Origin: an uncultured beta proteobacterium
GTDB lineage: Bacteria; Pseudomonadota; Gammaproteobacteria; Burkholderiales; Rhodocyclaceae
Assembly: GCA_903953145.1 (NCBI GenBank)
Contig: CAJBIL010000130.1
Coordinates: forward strand, 1-9,609
Direction: 5' to 3'
DNA length: 9,609 nt
A model generated the notes under the pieces. It was not told the origin of the DNA. It worked only from the letters and a program-made list of their open reading frames with translations, and ran no database searches. Both the position numbers and the translations under genes were made by a program. Position 1 is the stretch's first letter. The number at the start of each line of letters is the position of its first letter. This document shows positions 1 through 6,429 of the stretch, piece after piece.

Positions 1-1157
1 CCGGTGTTGGCAAGACCGAGATAGCACGCCGTCTGGCGCGCCTCGCCAATGCCCCGTTCATCAAAATCGAGGCGACCAAATTTACCGAAGTCGGCTACGT
101 GGGCCGCGATGTTGAAACAATCATCCGTGATCTGGTTGAGATTGCCATCAAGAGTGGCCGCGAGCAGGCCATGAAGGGCGTGCGCGCCCGCGCTGACGAT
201 GCGGCCGAAGACCGGATTCTCGATGCACTGCTCCCGCCGGCGCGCGGTACGTTCTTCAACGAAGGTCAGGCGACCGACGAGAGCACGACGCGACAGAAGT
301 TTCGCAAGAAGCTGCGTGAAGGCGAACTCGACGAGAAGGAAATCGAGATCGAAGTGGCCGTAGCCGCAATGCAGGCCGAGATTTTTGCGCCGCCGGGGAT
401 GGAAGAGCTGACCTCGCAGATTCAGGGCATGTTCCAGAACATGGGCAACAGCCGCAAGAAAACGCGCAAGCTGAAGATTGCCGAGGCACGCAAGCTGCTG
501 ATCGAGGAAGAAGCCGCCAAGCTGGTGAATGATGAAGAAGTGAAGCTCGATGCAGTGACCAACGTTGAGCAGAACGGGATCGTTTTCCTCGATGAAATCG
601 ACAAAATCGCATCACGTAGCGAAGCGCAGGGCGCCGATGTCTCACGCCAGGGCGTGCAGCGTGATTTGCTGCCACTGGTTGAAGGCACAACGGTATCGAC
701 CAAGTACGGGATGATCCGCACCGACCATATTTTGTTCATTGCCAGCGGGGCGTTTCATCTGGCCAAACCTTCTGATTTGATTCCCGAGTTGCAGGGACGT
801 TTGCCGATTCGTGTTGAGCTGGATTCGCTGTCAGTGGCTGACTTTGAATGCATCCTGACGCAGACCGATGCCTGCCTGACCATGCAGTATCAAGCCTTGC
901 TCGCGACCGAGGGCGTGACGCTCGAGTTTTCGGCCGATGGTATCCGGCGGCTGGCCGAAATCGCCTGGTCGGTGAACGAGAAAACCGAGAACATCGGTGC
1001 GCGCCGTCTGTACACCGTGATGGAGCGTCTGCTTGAAGAAGTCTCCTTCTCTGCCGGCAAGCAGGGCGCTGAAACAATTGCCATTGATGCAGCCTATGTC
1101 GATGGCCGCCTCGGCGAGCTGGCGCAGAACGAGGACCTCTCGCGTTACGTGCTGTAG
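1..1157 (+). CDS. hslU: HslU, ATPase subunit of the HslUV protease (5' end missing)
   Basis: AAA+ unfoldase of the cytoplasmic HslUV (ClpYQ) protease; it unfolds substrates and threads them into the HslV peptidase. The reading frame is open from base 3 and starts inside Walker A (GVGKTE, with the preceding T codon cut by the window edge). The pore loop GYVG follows, then the family's variable I-domain (about codons 130-500 of the window), Walker B GIVFLDEIDK at about 576-605, the box LIPELQGRLPIR, and sensor-2 ENIGARR near 990-1005. The C-terminus ends DLSRYVL, the tail that inserts into HslV, so the 3' end is intact. The 384 visible residues plus the 59 expected before the Walker A glycine give 443, the E. 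coli length. hslV is expected just upstream, outside the window. No internal damage is visible. A start at 99 (GTG) would be internal to the conserved domain and is not real. Confidence 0.98.
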   Translation, partial: GVGKTEIARRLARLANAPFIKIEATKFTEVGYVGRDVETIIRDLVEIAIKSGREQAMKGVRARADDAAEDRILDALLPPARGTFFNEGQATDESTTRQKFRKKLREGELDEKEIEIEVAVAAMQAEIFAPPGMEELTSQIQGMFQNMGNSRKKTRKLKIAEARKLLIEEEAAKLVNDEEVKLDAVTNVEQNGIVFLDEIDKIASRSEAQGADVSRQGVQRDLLPLVEGTTVSTKYGMIRTDHILFIASGAFHLAKPSDLIPELQGRLPIRVELDSLSVADFECILTQTDACLTMQYQALLATEGVTLEFSADGIRRLAEIAWSVNEKTENIGARRLYTVMERLLEEVSFSAGKQGAETIAIDAAYVDGRLGELAQNEDLSRYVL

Positions 1158-1169
1158 GCGCTTCCTCTG

Positions 1170-2045
1170 ATGTTGCTGCGCATCGTCGCCATTATTTTTC
1201 CGGTATTTGCCATCGTCGCGGTGGGGTTCTTTTACGCCCGTCGTAAAAAGCCGGATATGGCGTTTGCCAACCAGCTCAATATGGACGTTTTTGTGCCGGC
1301 ACTGGTTTTTGCCGCGCTCGCCAGCAAAAATTTTGACCTCACCGCATACTGGTCGCTGGCGACGGGGGCGGTGATCGTCGTCCTCGGCTCGGGGCTGCTC
1401 ACCTGGCCGCTGGCCCGCTTGCTGAAGGTCGATACGCGCACCTTTTTGCCGCCAATGATGTTCAATAACTCGGGCAACATGGGGCTGCCGCTGATGTTGC
1501 TGGCGTTCGGGGAGCAGGCGCTCCCAGCCGCCGTCGTGCTGTTTTTCATCGAGAACGTGCTGCATTACTCACTCGGCACCTGGATGCTTGATCACCACGC
1601 CAAGTTGTGGACGCTGTGGCGCGTGCCGGTGATCGCCGCATCACTGGCGGGGCTGGCCGTTAGTCTGATGAAAATCGAACTATGGTCGCCGCTCTATATC
1701 GCGATCAAGATGCTCGGCGATGTGTCGATCCCGCTACTGCTTTTCTCGCTGGGCGTGCGGCTGACCAGCTCGGGAATCAAGGATTTCAAACTCGGCATGA
1801 TCGGCGCTGCGGCCTGCCCGTTGGCCGGTATGGCACTGGCCTGGGTGTGCGCGCCATTGCTTGGGCTGAACGGCACGCAGGCCGGCATGCTGCTGATTTT
1901 TGGCGCCCTGCCGCCCGCCGTGCTGAACTACATCTTCGCTGAACTTTACAAGCAGGAGCCGGAGAAAGTCGCGTCAATCGTCATGGTCGGCAATGTCGCG
2001 TCGCTGATTTTTGTGCCGGCGGCGTTGGCGATTGCGCTGGTTTGA
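1170..2045 (+). CDS. AEC-family transporter (auxin efflux carrier-like permease)
   Basis: Inner-membrane secondary transporter of the AEC family (Pfam Mem_trans type). Bacterial members such as MdcF are linked to malonate or other organic acids, but the substrate cannot be read here. The 291-residue protein is almost wholly hydrophobic, with about 10 predicted membrane segments in two five-helix halves joined near residue 165. The N-half carries the family motif NNSGNMGLPL (residues 99-108) in the broken helix that forms the transport site; the C-half carries the matching GALPPAVLNYIFAE stretch (245-258). Residues 1-20 form the first helix, followed by a positive FYARRKK loop, giving an N-out topology. 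The ATG lies 12 nt after the hslU stop with no clear Shine-Dalgarno, so read-through or coupled translation from hslU is likely. It may be an hslVU operon member by position only, without a shared function. Confidence 0.9.
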   Translation: MLLRIVAIIFPVFAIVAVGFFYARRKKPDMAFANQLNMDVFVPALVFAALASKNFDLTAYWSLATGAVIVVLGSGLLTWPLARLLKVDTRTFLPPMMFNNSGNMGLPLMLLAFGEQALPAAVVLFFIENVLHYSLGTWMLDHHAKLWTLWRVPVIAASLAGLAVSLMKIELWSPLYIAIKMLGDVSIPLLLFSLGVRLTSSGIKDFKLGMIGAAACPLAGMALAWVCAPLLGLNGTQAGMLLIFGALPPAVLNYIFAELYKQEPEKVASIVMVGNVASLIFVPAALAIALV

Positions 2046-2056
2046 ACTGCTCTGAC

Positions 2057-3268
2057 TCAGGCTGTAACCTGCCTTAGAACCGGCGCTTCCTTGATCGGTA
2101 GGTTGATTAGCGCGGCTGCTGCCGCCAGCACGATGTCGGCGTACCACATCCATGAATAATCACCGAACTGCGTCAGTGCGATGCCGCCCAGATAGGCGCC
2201 AAGGAAACCGCCGATCTGGTGCGAGAGCAGGGTCAGGCCGAACAGCGTACCGAGATAGCGCACGCCGAACAGTTTGCTGACAATGGCAGCGGTTGGCGGC
2301 ACCGTCGCCAGCCAGGTAAAGCCGAGGCCGGCGGCGAAGAGGTAGAAGGTCAGGTCGGTTTTTGGCGCGAGCAAATAGACACCCACCAGCAACGCGCGCG
2401 AAGCGTACATCCAGAACAGCACGTATTTACTGCGATAGCGGGCAACGCAGGACCCGGCGTAAAGACTGCCGAAAATGTTGGAGAGGCCGATGATGGCCAG
2501 CGACCAGCTGGCGACGGCTGGTGGCAGGCCGCACAGGTCAACCTCGCCCGGCAGATGGGTAACGAGGAAGGCGATATGGAAGCCGCAGGTAAAAAAACCG
2601 GCGTGCAGCAGCCGGTAGCTGCGGTCACCCATGGCTTCCTTGACGCTGTGCCACAGGCCTTTTTCATCGGCGGCGGCCTTCGGGGCGTGTTCAGCCGGTG
2701 TCGACAGCACGCGCACCATCGGCAGCGCGGCCAGCGTCATGATGGCCAGTGCCCACATCGCGCCCATCCAGCCGAAGACCTGAATCAGCTTTTGCAGTAC
2801 CGGCGCAAAGACAAATTGGCCAAAGGAGCCGCCGGCGTTGATGATGCCCGAGGCCGTGCCGCGTGCTTCAAGCGGTAGTCGATTGGCCGCCGCGCCGATC
2901 AATACCGAAAAGCTTCCGGCGCCAGAACCCATCGCGGAGAGCAGCCCCAGCGAAAAAATCAGCCCCCAGGTCGTGCTCATGAACGGCGTTAATGCGCTGC
3001 CCAGCGACAGCAGCAGGATGCCGCCTAGCAGCACGCGGCCCGGCCCGTAGCGGTCAGCCAGCGCACCGGAGATTGGCTGGATGGCGCCCCACATGAACTG
3101 CCCGACGGCCATCGCCAGACTGATCGAAGCGATACCCAGCCCCGTCGTGGTGTTGAGCGGTGACAAAAACAGCCCGAGCGACTGCCGTGCGCCCATCGTG
3201 ATCATCAGGATGCCGGCTGCCGAGAGCGTGATGACCCAGAGCGCGGGCTGATTGAGTGTGCGAAACAT
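2057..3268 (-). CDS. MFS transporter, monocarboxylate-transporter-like
   Basis: A 403-residue, 12-helix major facilitator protein of the inner membrane. MFS motif A is seen between helices 2 and 3 as GALADRYGPGRVLLGG (68-83). An RG-TASG-I-NAGGSFGQ stretch (136-151) fits helix 5 of MCT/OFA-type carriers, and a charged central loop (about 188-215) divides the two six-helix halves. The helix-1 sequence ITMGARQSLGLFLSPL also fits the MCT-like subgroup, which moves small carboxylates or drugs; the substrate is not determinable. The ATG at 3268 is preceded by a purine run (GGAAAAGG) about 8-15 nt upstream. The gene is single, divergent from the small metalloprotease-like gene across a 161-nt spacer and convergent with the AEC gene with 11 nt between stop codons. 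No truncation is seen. Confidence 0.9.
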   Translation of the reverse strand: MFRTLNQPALWVITLSAAGILMITMGARQSLGLFLSPLNTTTGLGIASISLAMAVGQFMWGAIQPISGALADRYGPGRVLLGGILLLSLGSALTPFMSTTWGLIFSLGLLSAMGSGAGSFSVLIGAAANRLPLEARGTASGIINAGGSFGQFVFAPVLQKLIQVFGWMGAMWALAIMTLAALPMVRVLSTPAEHAPKAAADEKGLWHSVKEAMGDRSYRLLHAGFFTCGFHIAFLVTHLPGEVDLCGLPPAVASWSLAIIGLSNIFGSLYAGSCVARYRSKYVLFWMYASRALLVGVYLLAPKTDLTFYLFAAGLGFTWLATVPPTAAIVSKLFGVRYLGTLFGLTLLSHQIGGFLGAYLGGIALTQFGDYSWMWYADIVLAAAAALINLPIKEAPVLRQVTA

Positions 3269-3429
3269 CGGATGCGCCTTTTCCAGCCGTTAAGAGAAAT
3301 AAGCGCGATTATTGCAGATGTGGTTCAGAACCGTGCTGCTGGCGGTGTTTTCCGGACACCCCGAACTTTTTGATGGATTGCTAATCCGAGATAAGGTGTT
3401 TTCTTTGCGTGTTTCTTTGGCGGCTAAAC
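3269..3429. promoter_or_regulatory. Divergent promoter spacer with a perfect palindrome
   Basis: This 161-nt spacer must hold the promoters of both the MFS gene (-) and the small metalloprotease-like gene (+). Seen directly: a perfect 11-nt palindrome GGTTC-A-GAACC at 3322-3332; an inverted repeat GGTGT-N7-ACACC at 3344-3360; a 9-nt direct repeat GGTGTTTTC at 3344-3352 and 3395-3403; and an imperfect tandem TTTCTTTG at 3400-3407 and 3412-3419. A weak sigma-70-like pair for the + gene is TTGATG (3370-3375) and TAAGGT (3392-3397) with a 16-nt spacer. Operator function is inference; the palindrome is placed as a local repressor site would be. Confidence 0.4.
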
Positions 3430-3867
3430 ATGGAACAGGAACTGCTTGGCGCTTTGCTTTCTGTCGCGATTTCGCTGTCTGGCTTGCCGCCGCTTGAGGT
3501 CAGCGAGGTGCCGCCGATTTTGCGTTTGTCCCATGCCGAGATGACACGGCAGATTTGCCCGGCTGATCCCTTGAGTTGCAAGGGAATGGCGGCCATTTTT
3601 GATCTCGAGCAACAGCGGATTCTGGTGGTTGATACGCTGGATATGAAACTGGCTGACGACAATTCATTCCTCGTTCATGAGCTGGTTCATGTGCTGCAAT
3701 TCAAGCAGCGCGGTCACCAGATGTATGAAAACTGCGAAGAGAGCGCAAAAACCGAAGGGCAGGCCTACCGGGTGCAAAATGCTTACCTGAAGATGCAGGG
3801 GCGGCTGCTTCGTTTTTACCAGCGCCTGGCGTTTGCCGATTGCGACAGCCCGGAGCGTTTGCTATGA
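3430..3867 (+). CDS. Small HExxH zinc-metalloprotease-like protein of unknown function
   Basis: A 145-residue protein with a gluzincin-like core: HELVHVLQ (H83, E84, H87), followed by CEESAKTEGQAYRVQN in which E109 is a candidate third zinc ligand. I associate the HELVHxLQ ... C ... E..AYxxQNxYL layout with small uncharacterised proteobacterial proteins but give no family name. There are four cysteines (C43, C50, C102, C138) and a hydrophobic stretch near the N-terminus (about residues 5-18, LLGALLSVAISLSG), so export with disulfides is possible. However, the MEQE start lacks the usual positive charge. An alternative GTG start at 3409 would add MFLWRLN with an arginine and has AAGG 12 nt upstream; the ATG at 3430 has only a weak GGCGG before it. 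The frame is closed by TAA at 3382. It stands alone, with its stop 13 nt from the convergent hslR stop. Substrate unknown. Confidence 0.75.
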   Translation: MEQELLGALLSVAISLSGLPPLEVSEVPPILRLSHAEMTRQICPADPLSCKGMAAIFDLEQQRILVVDTLDMKLADDNSFLVHELVHVLQFKQRGHQMYENCEESAKTEGQAYRVQNAYLKMQGRLLRFYQRLAFADCDSPERLL

Positions 3868-3880
3868 GCGCATGAGTGCC

Positions 3881-4285
3881 TCAGAAGCCCTCGTTGAAAC
3901 CCCTGATCTGCCGTCGCGCCTTCTTGGTCGGCCGGCCACGCAGATCACTGCCAGGGGGCGGGGCAAGCCGGTGGGCTTCTTTCTCTGCGGCGCGCCGTGC
4001 GCTGCTTTCGGCGGTTTCTTCGTAAAGCTGTTGTGCTTCGGGTGCCGGGCGGCGTAGTTCGTTGAGCCCACGGACAATGACCACCCACAGCGTGTTGCCG
4101 GCAGCAATATCCAGCGTGTCGGTGCAGCGTAGTTCGCGTGCTGGTTTTACCGTGTGGCCGTTGAGCTTGATATGGCCGGCGTTGATTGCCGCAGTGGCCA
4201 GTGAGCGTGTTTTGAAGAAGCGTGCCGCCCACAACCATTTGTCGATACGCATGCGCTCAAGCGCAGGCTGGTCGATTTTTGCCAT
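3881..4285 (-). CDS. hslR: Hsp15 ribosome-recycling heat-shock protein, S4 domain
   Basis: Cytoplasmic RNA-binding protein. E. coli Hsp15 binds free 50S subunits that still carry a nascent chain with tRNA and helps return them to use. The 134 residues match the family length (133 in E. coli). The S4 domain starts at MRIDKWLWAARFFKTRSLA (12-30) and includes the loop AGHIKLNGHTVKPAR (36-50). The family-specific block RRPAPEAQQLYEETAES (78-94) follows, and the tail is basic (RGRPTKKARRQIRG). The start is set by AAGGA about 7 nt before the ATG and by alignment with E. coli; a longer frame exists upstream but overlaps the regulator gene. It is the last gene of a regB-regA-hslR operon: the regulator's TAG is followed by TC and then this ATG, which suggests coupled translation and places a translation-stress protein under the redox operon's promoter. 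Confidence 0.93.
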   Translation of the reverse strand: MAKIDQPALERMRIDKWLWAARFFKTRSLATAAINAGHIKLNGHTVKPARELRCTDTLDIAAGNTLWVVIVRGLNELRRPAPEAQQLYEETAESSARRAAEKEAHRLAPPPGSDLRGRPTKKARRQIRGFNEGF

Positions 4286-4287
4286 GA

Positions 4288-4833
4288 CTATTCCTTGCTC
4301 GGGTGTTTGCCGAGTTTGCGTTGCAGTGTCCGGCGATGCATTTTCAGGGCGCGTGCAGTGGATGAAACATTGCCCTGATGCTCGGCCAGCACGCGCTGAA
4401 TATGCTCCCACTCCAGGCGTTCAACCGAGAGTGGCGAGTCGGAAACCGGCAAACTAGCATCGCCCTCAACCGGCTTGTTGAGTGCCGCGACGACTTCATC
4501 GGCATCGCAGGGCTTGGCCAGATAATGAATGGCGCCAAGTTTGATCGCCTCGATGGCGGTGGCGATGCTGGCATAGCCGGTGAGCATCACGATGCGGGTG
4601 TTGGGATCAAGCGCCAGCAGTTTTTCGATCAGCACGAGGCCGGAGTCGCCGGGCATTTTGAGGTCAACCACCGCGTATTCCGGCGGTTGCGCTGCTGCTT
4701 TGACGATTGCAGCATCGACGTTGGCAGCGCTGGTTACGGCGTAGCCACGGCGTTCAAGCGCGCGACTGAGTACCTCGCGAAAGGTGTCGTCGTCGTCAAC
4801 CAGCAGGAGTGTCGAACGGTCGTCTTCGATCAT
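4288..4833 (-). CDS. regA: RegA/PrrA-family redox response regulator
   Basis: DNA-binding partner of the adjacent RegB-like kinase. The 181-residue protein has a receiver domain (about 8-122) with acidic pocket D13-D15, phosphoacceptor D57 in VVDLKMPGDSG, switch T85 and K107 in LAKP. A short proline-containing linker leads to a Fis-type helix-turn-helix (about 137-176) with EHQGNVSSTARALKMHRRTLQRKL, close to the nearly invariant RegA/PrrA/ActR/RoxR recognition region. This family controls respiration, carbon and nitrogen metabolism and redox balance, and can bind DNA in phosphorylated and unphosphorylated forms. The kinase stop TGA is followed by CC and this ATG; no strong Shine-Dalgarno is seen, so coupled translation is likely. 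All key residues are intact. The RegA-type helix separates it from OmpR- or NarL-type regulators. Confidence 0.93.
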   Translation of the reverse strand: MIEDDRSTLLLVDDDDTFREVLSRALERRGYAVTSAANVDAAIVKAAAQPPEYAVVDLKMPGDSGLVLIEKLLALDPNTRIVMLTGYASIATAIEAIKLGAIHYLAKPCDADEVVAALNKPVEGDASLPVSDSPLSVERLEWEHIQRVLAEHQGNVSSTARALKMHRRTLQRKLGKHPSKE

Positions 4834-4835
4834 GG

Positions 4836-6230
4836 TCAGGTTGCTTTCAGCCGGGCGAGCGGCAGCGTTACGCGGGTACAGGCGCCAAGCGTTTGATGTT
4901 TGTGGGTTGAGTCGTGATCAAATTCGCGATTAAACAGCGCTACTTTGCCGCCAAATTGTTCAAGCGTGGCATTGCTCAGGAAAAGGCCGATGCCGAGGCC
5001 GCCGACCGAATCGGCGGTCGCTGTTTTGGTGCTGAAAAATGCCTGTCCGATCTGCTGCGCTGTTTCGGCATCCAGCCCGGCGCCGCAATCAAGGATTTCA
5101 ATGCGGCAGGTTTCCGTATCCCAGTACGCGGAGAAGCAAAGTGCCTCGCTGGCGCCGGCGGCGCTGTTGGCATCCGCCGCATTGTCAAGGAGGTTGAGCA
5201 GCGCCTGTTCAAGCCGCCGGTCGGCGGCAACCAGCGTGGCCGGTTGCGGGCCTTCCAGCGTGATCAATAGCGGCGCCTGCGGGCGGATCAGTTGCCATTC
5301 TTCAAGGAGTTGCCGCAGGTAAGCATCCAGTGGCATTGAGCGCAGGCTTTCGTCACGCGCCTGGCCAGCCGAGGCGAGAATCTGCGAGATAGTCTGCTTG
5401 CAGTGCTCAACCTGGTTGCGCAGTAGCCGCAGGTCGGTTTGCAGTTCAGCGTTGTTGGCGTGGCTCAGTTCAAGCTCGCGGATGACGACGGCCATCGTGC
5501 CGAGTGGCGTGCCGAGCTTGTGCGCCGCACCGGCTGCCAGTGTGCCGAGCGAGAGAATCTGCTCATTGCGTAGCGCGGCTTCACGCGCAGCGGCGAGTTC
5601 GTGCTCGCGACTGCGCAGGGCGGCTGCCATGCGCGTGATGAAGAAGGCGACGATGCTGACGCTGATTACGAAATTGAGCCACATACCGATGACGTGCAGG
5701 GCAAAGCCGCTCATGTGCCCGGCGTGTTCGGGGGCGCTGCCGGTGGCGCGCGCGAGCAATGCGTCGAGTTGAGCCAGCTCGCCTTGCGGGGCGGGCAAAG
5801 GCAGATTCCAGAACATCAGAAAAGTATAGGCGGCGAGCGTGATGCCGGCCATTGCCCAAGCCTGCCGGGCAGGTAATGTGGCCGCAGCAATCGTCGGCGG
5901 GATCAGGAAGAGCGAGACAAAGGGATTGGCCGAGCCGCCGGCGAAGTAGAGCAACAGCCCGAGCATGCCGACATCCACGGCCAACTGGGTGAATACCTCG
6001 TTCTCGCTCACCGGGCCGCCGTGGTCGAGCCGCCATTGCGTGGCCAGATTGATCAAGGCAAGCAGCACGATGATGCCGGCCATCGGCACGACATCCAAAG
6101 GGATTTTCAGCCAGGCAACGGCAAGCATCAGCACCAGCGCCTGCGTCGCCACCTCGACCCGGCGCAAGCTCACCAGGCGGGCCAGAGGCAGTGTTGAACG
6201 GAGTGGCAGGGCAGCGTTGCGCAAAGGCAT
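4836..6230 (-). CDS. regB: RegB/PrrB-family membrane redox sensor histidine kinase
   Basis: A 464-residue inner-membrane kinase that phosphorylates the RegA-like regulator. Six membrane helices fall at about 28-45, 48-66, 83-97, 104-120, 124-143 and 176-199. Between helices 3 and 4 sits GGSANPF (98-104), the RegB heptad implicated in ubiquinone sensing. The DHp domain has phosphoacceptor H237 in AAGAAHKLGTPL. C277 lies exactly 40 residues later, the spacing between His225 and the redox Cys265 of Rhodobacter capsulatus RegB. The ATPase domain shows the N-box LLNLLDNAADAN (345-355), DCGAGL (381-386), F-box QAFFSTK (396-402) and GGLGIGLFLS (410-419). Oddity: residue 238 is Lys, where the HisKA family normally has Glu or Asp. 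The start at 6230 is chosen because helix 1 follows at once and upstream residues in the longer frame (to 6581) look non-coding and overlap the divergent gene. It is the first gene of the operon. Confidence 0.92.
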   Translation of the reverse strand: MPLRNAALPLRSTLPLARLVSLRRVEVATQALVLMLAVAWLKIPLDVVPMAGIIVLLALINLATQWRLDHGGPVSENEVFTQLAVDVGMLGLLLYFAGGSANPFVSLFLIPPTIAAATLPARQAWAMAGITLAAYTFLMFWNLPLPAPQGELAQLDALLARATGSAPEHAGHMSGFALHVIGMWLNFVISVSIVAFFITRMAAALRSREHELAAAREAALRNEQILSLGTLAAGAAHKLGTPLGTMAVVIRELELSHANNAELQTDLRLLRNQVEHCKQTISQILASAGQARDESLRSMPLDAYLRQLLEEWQLIRPQAPLLITLEGPQPATLVAADRRLEQALLNLLDNAADANSAAGASEALCFSAYWDTETCRIEILDCGAGLDAETAQQIGQAFFSTKTATADSVGGLGIGLFLSNATLEQFGGKVALFNREFDHDSTHKHQTLGACTRVTLPLARLKAT

Positions 6231-6243
6231 GGTTTTGCCGGAG

Positions 6244-6265
6244 AAATCTAAAAGCGCAGATTTTA
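6244..6265 (-). promoter_or_regulatory. Possible regB operon promoter -10 with overlapping inverted repeat
   Basis: On the minus strand TAAAAT (plus 6260-6265) is a 5/6 match to the -10 consensus, 30 nt before the regB ATG. The hexamer 17 nt upstream (CGGCAG) is a poor -35, so an activator would be needed. A perfect 6-bp inverted repeat AAATCT-N8-AGATTT (6244-6263) overlaps this -10. Promoter assignment is inference. Confidence 0.3.
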
Positions 6266-6291
6266 CGCTGTGCCTGTGTGTTCTGCCGGTG

Positions 6292-6310
6292 CTGCGGCAA
6301 TCCGTCGCAG
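6292..6310. promoter_or_regulatory. Candidate RegA/PrrA binding site
   Basis: GCGGC (6294-6298), AATCC, GTCGC (6304-6308), flanked by CT and AG so that the outer arms CTGCG and CGCAG are also complementary. This fits the two-block PrrA consensus GCGNC...GNCGC with variable spacing, as I recall it from work on Rhodobacter. It lies 62 nt upstream of the regB ATG and about 120 nt upstream of the coiled-coil gene. Such words are not rare in GC-rich DNA, so confidence rests on the location beside regBA and on the extra symmetry. Confidence 0.4.
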
Positions 6311-6347
6311 GGGTAGCGCCCTTAAATGGCGGATGAACCGTAATTTT

Positions 6348-6363
6348 CTGTACATTCTGTACA
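6348..6363. promoter_or_regulatory. TGTACA-TTC-TGTACA operator-like dyad
   Basis: Two copies of the palindrome TGTACA (6349-6354 and 6358-6363) are separated by TTC. They also form a CTGTACA direct repeat with a 9-nt period. The element sits in the divergent spacer, centred about 40 nt upstream of the best -10 for the coiled-coil gene, where an activator or repressor dimer could bind. The cognate factor is not identifiable from sequence. Confidence 0.45.
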
Positions 6364-6395
6364 AACAGCACCAATAAAGTGCCTTTTGCTCGGGT

Positions 6396-6401
6396 TACAC
6401 T
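6396..6401 (+). promoter_or_regulatory. Possible -10 element for the coiled-coil/cyclase operon
   Basis: TACACT (4/6 match to TATAAT) lies about 29 nt before the ATG at 6430. No acceptable -35 lies 16-18 nt upstream (the region reads AATAAAG), so this is either an activator-dependent promoter or a chance match. Confidence 0.25.
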
Positions 6402-6429
6402 ATCGCCTCTACGCGGCTTGAGCGATGCC

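Noticed and set aside
3397..3420. Imperfect TTTCTTTG tandem repeat as a functional element
   Set aside because: Short and T-rich; probably chance in a spacer, and no regulatory family is suggested by it.
4286..4411. N-terminal extension of hslR to 4411
   Set aside because: It overlaps the helix-turn-helix coding region of the response regulator, and Hsp15 length and the Shine-Dalgarno both support the ATG at 4285.
6379..6429. GTG start at 6379 for the coiled-coil gene
   Set aside because: It lies across the candidate -10 (6396-6401), adds a non-helical segment outside the repeat pattern, and lacks a ribosome binding site; ATG at 6430 has TTGAG upstream.
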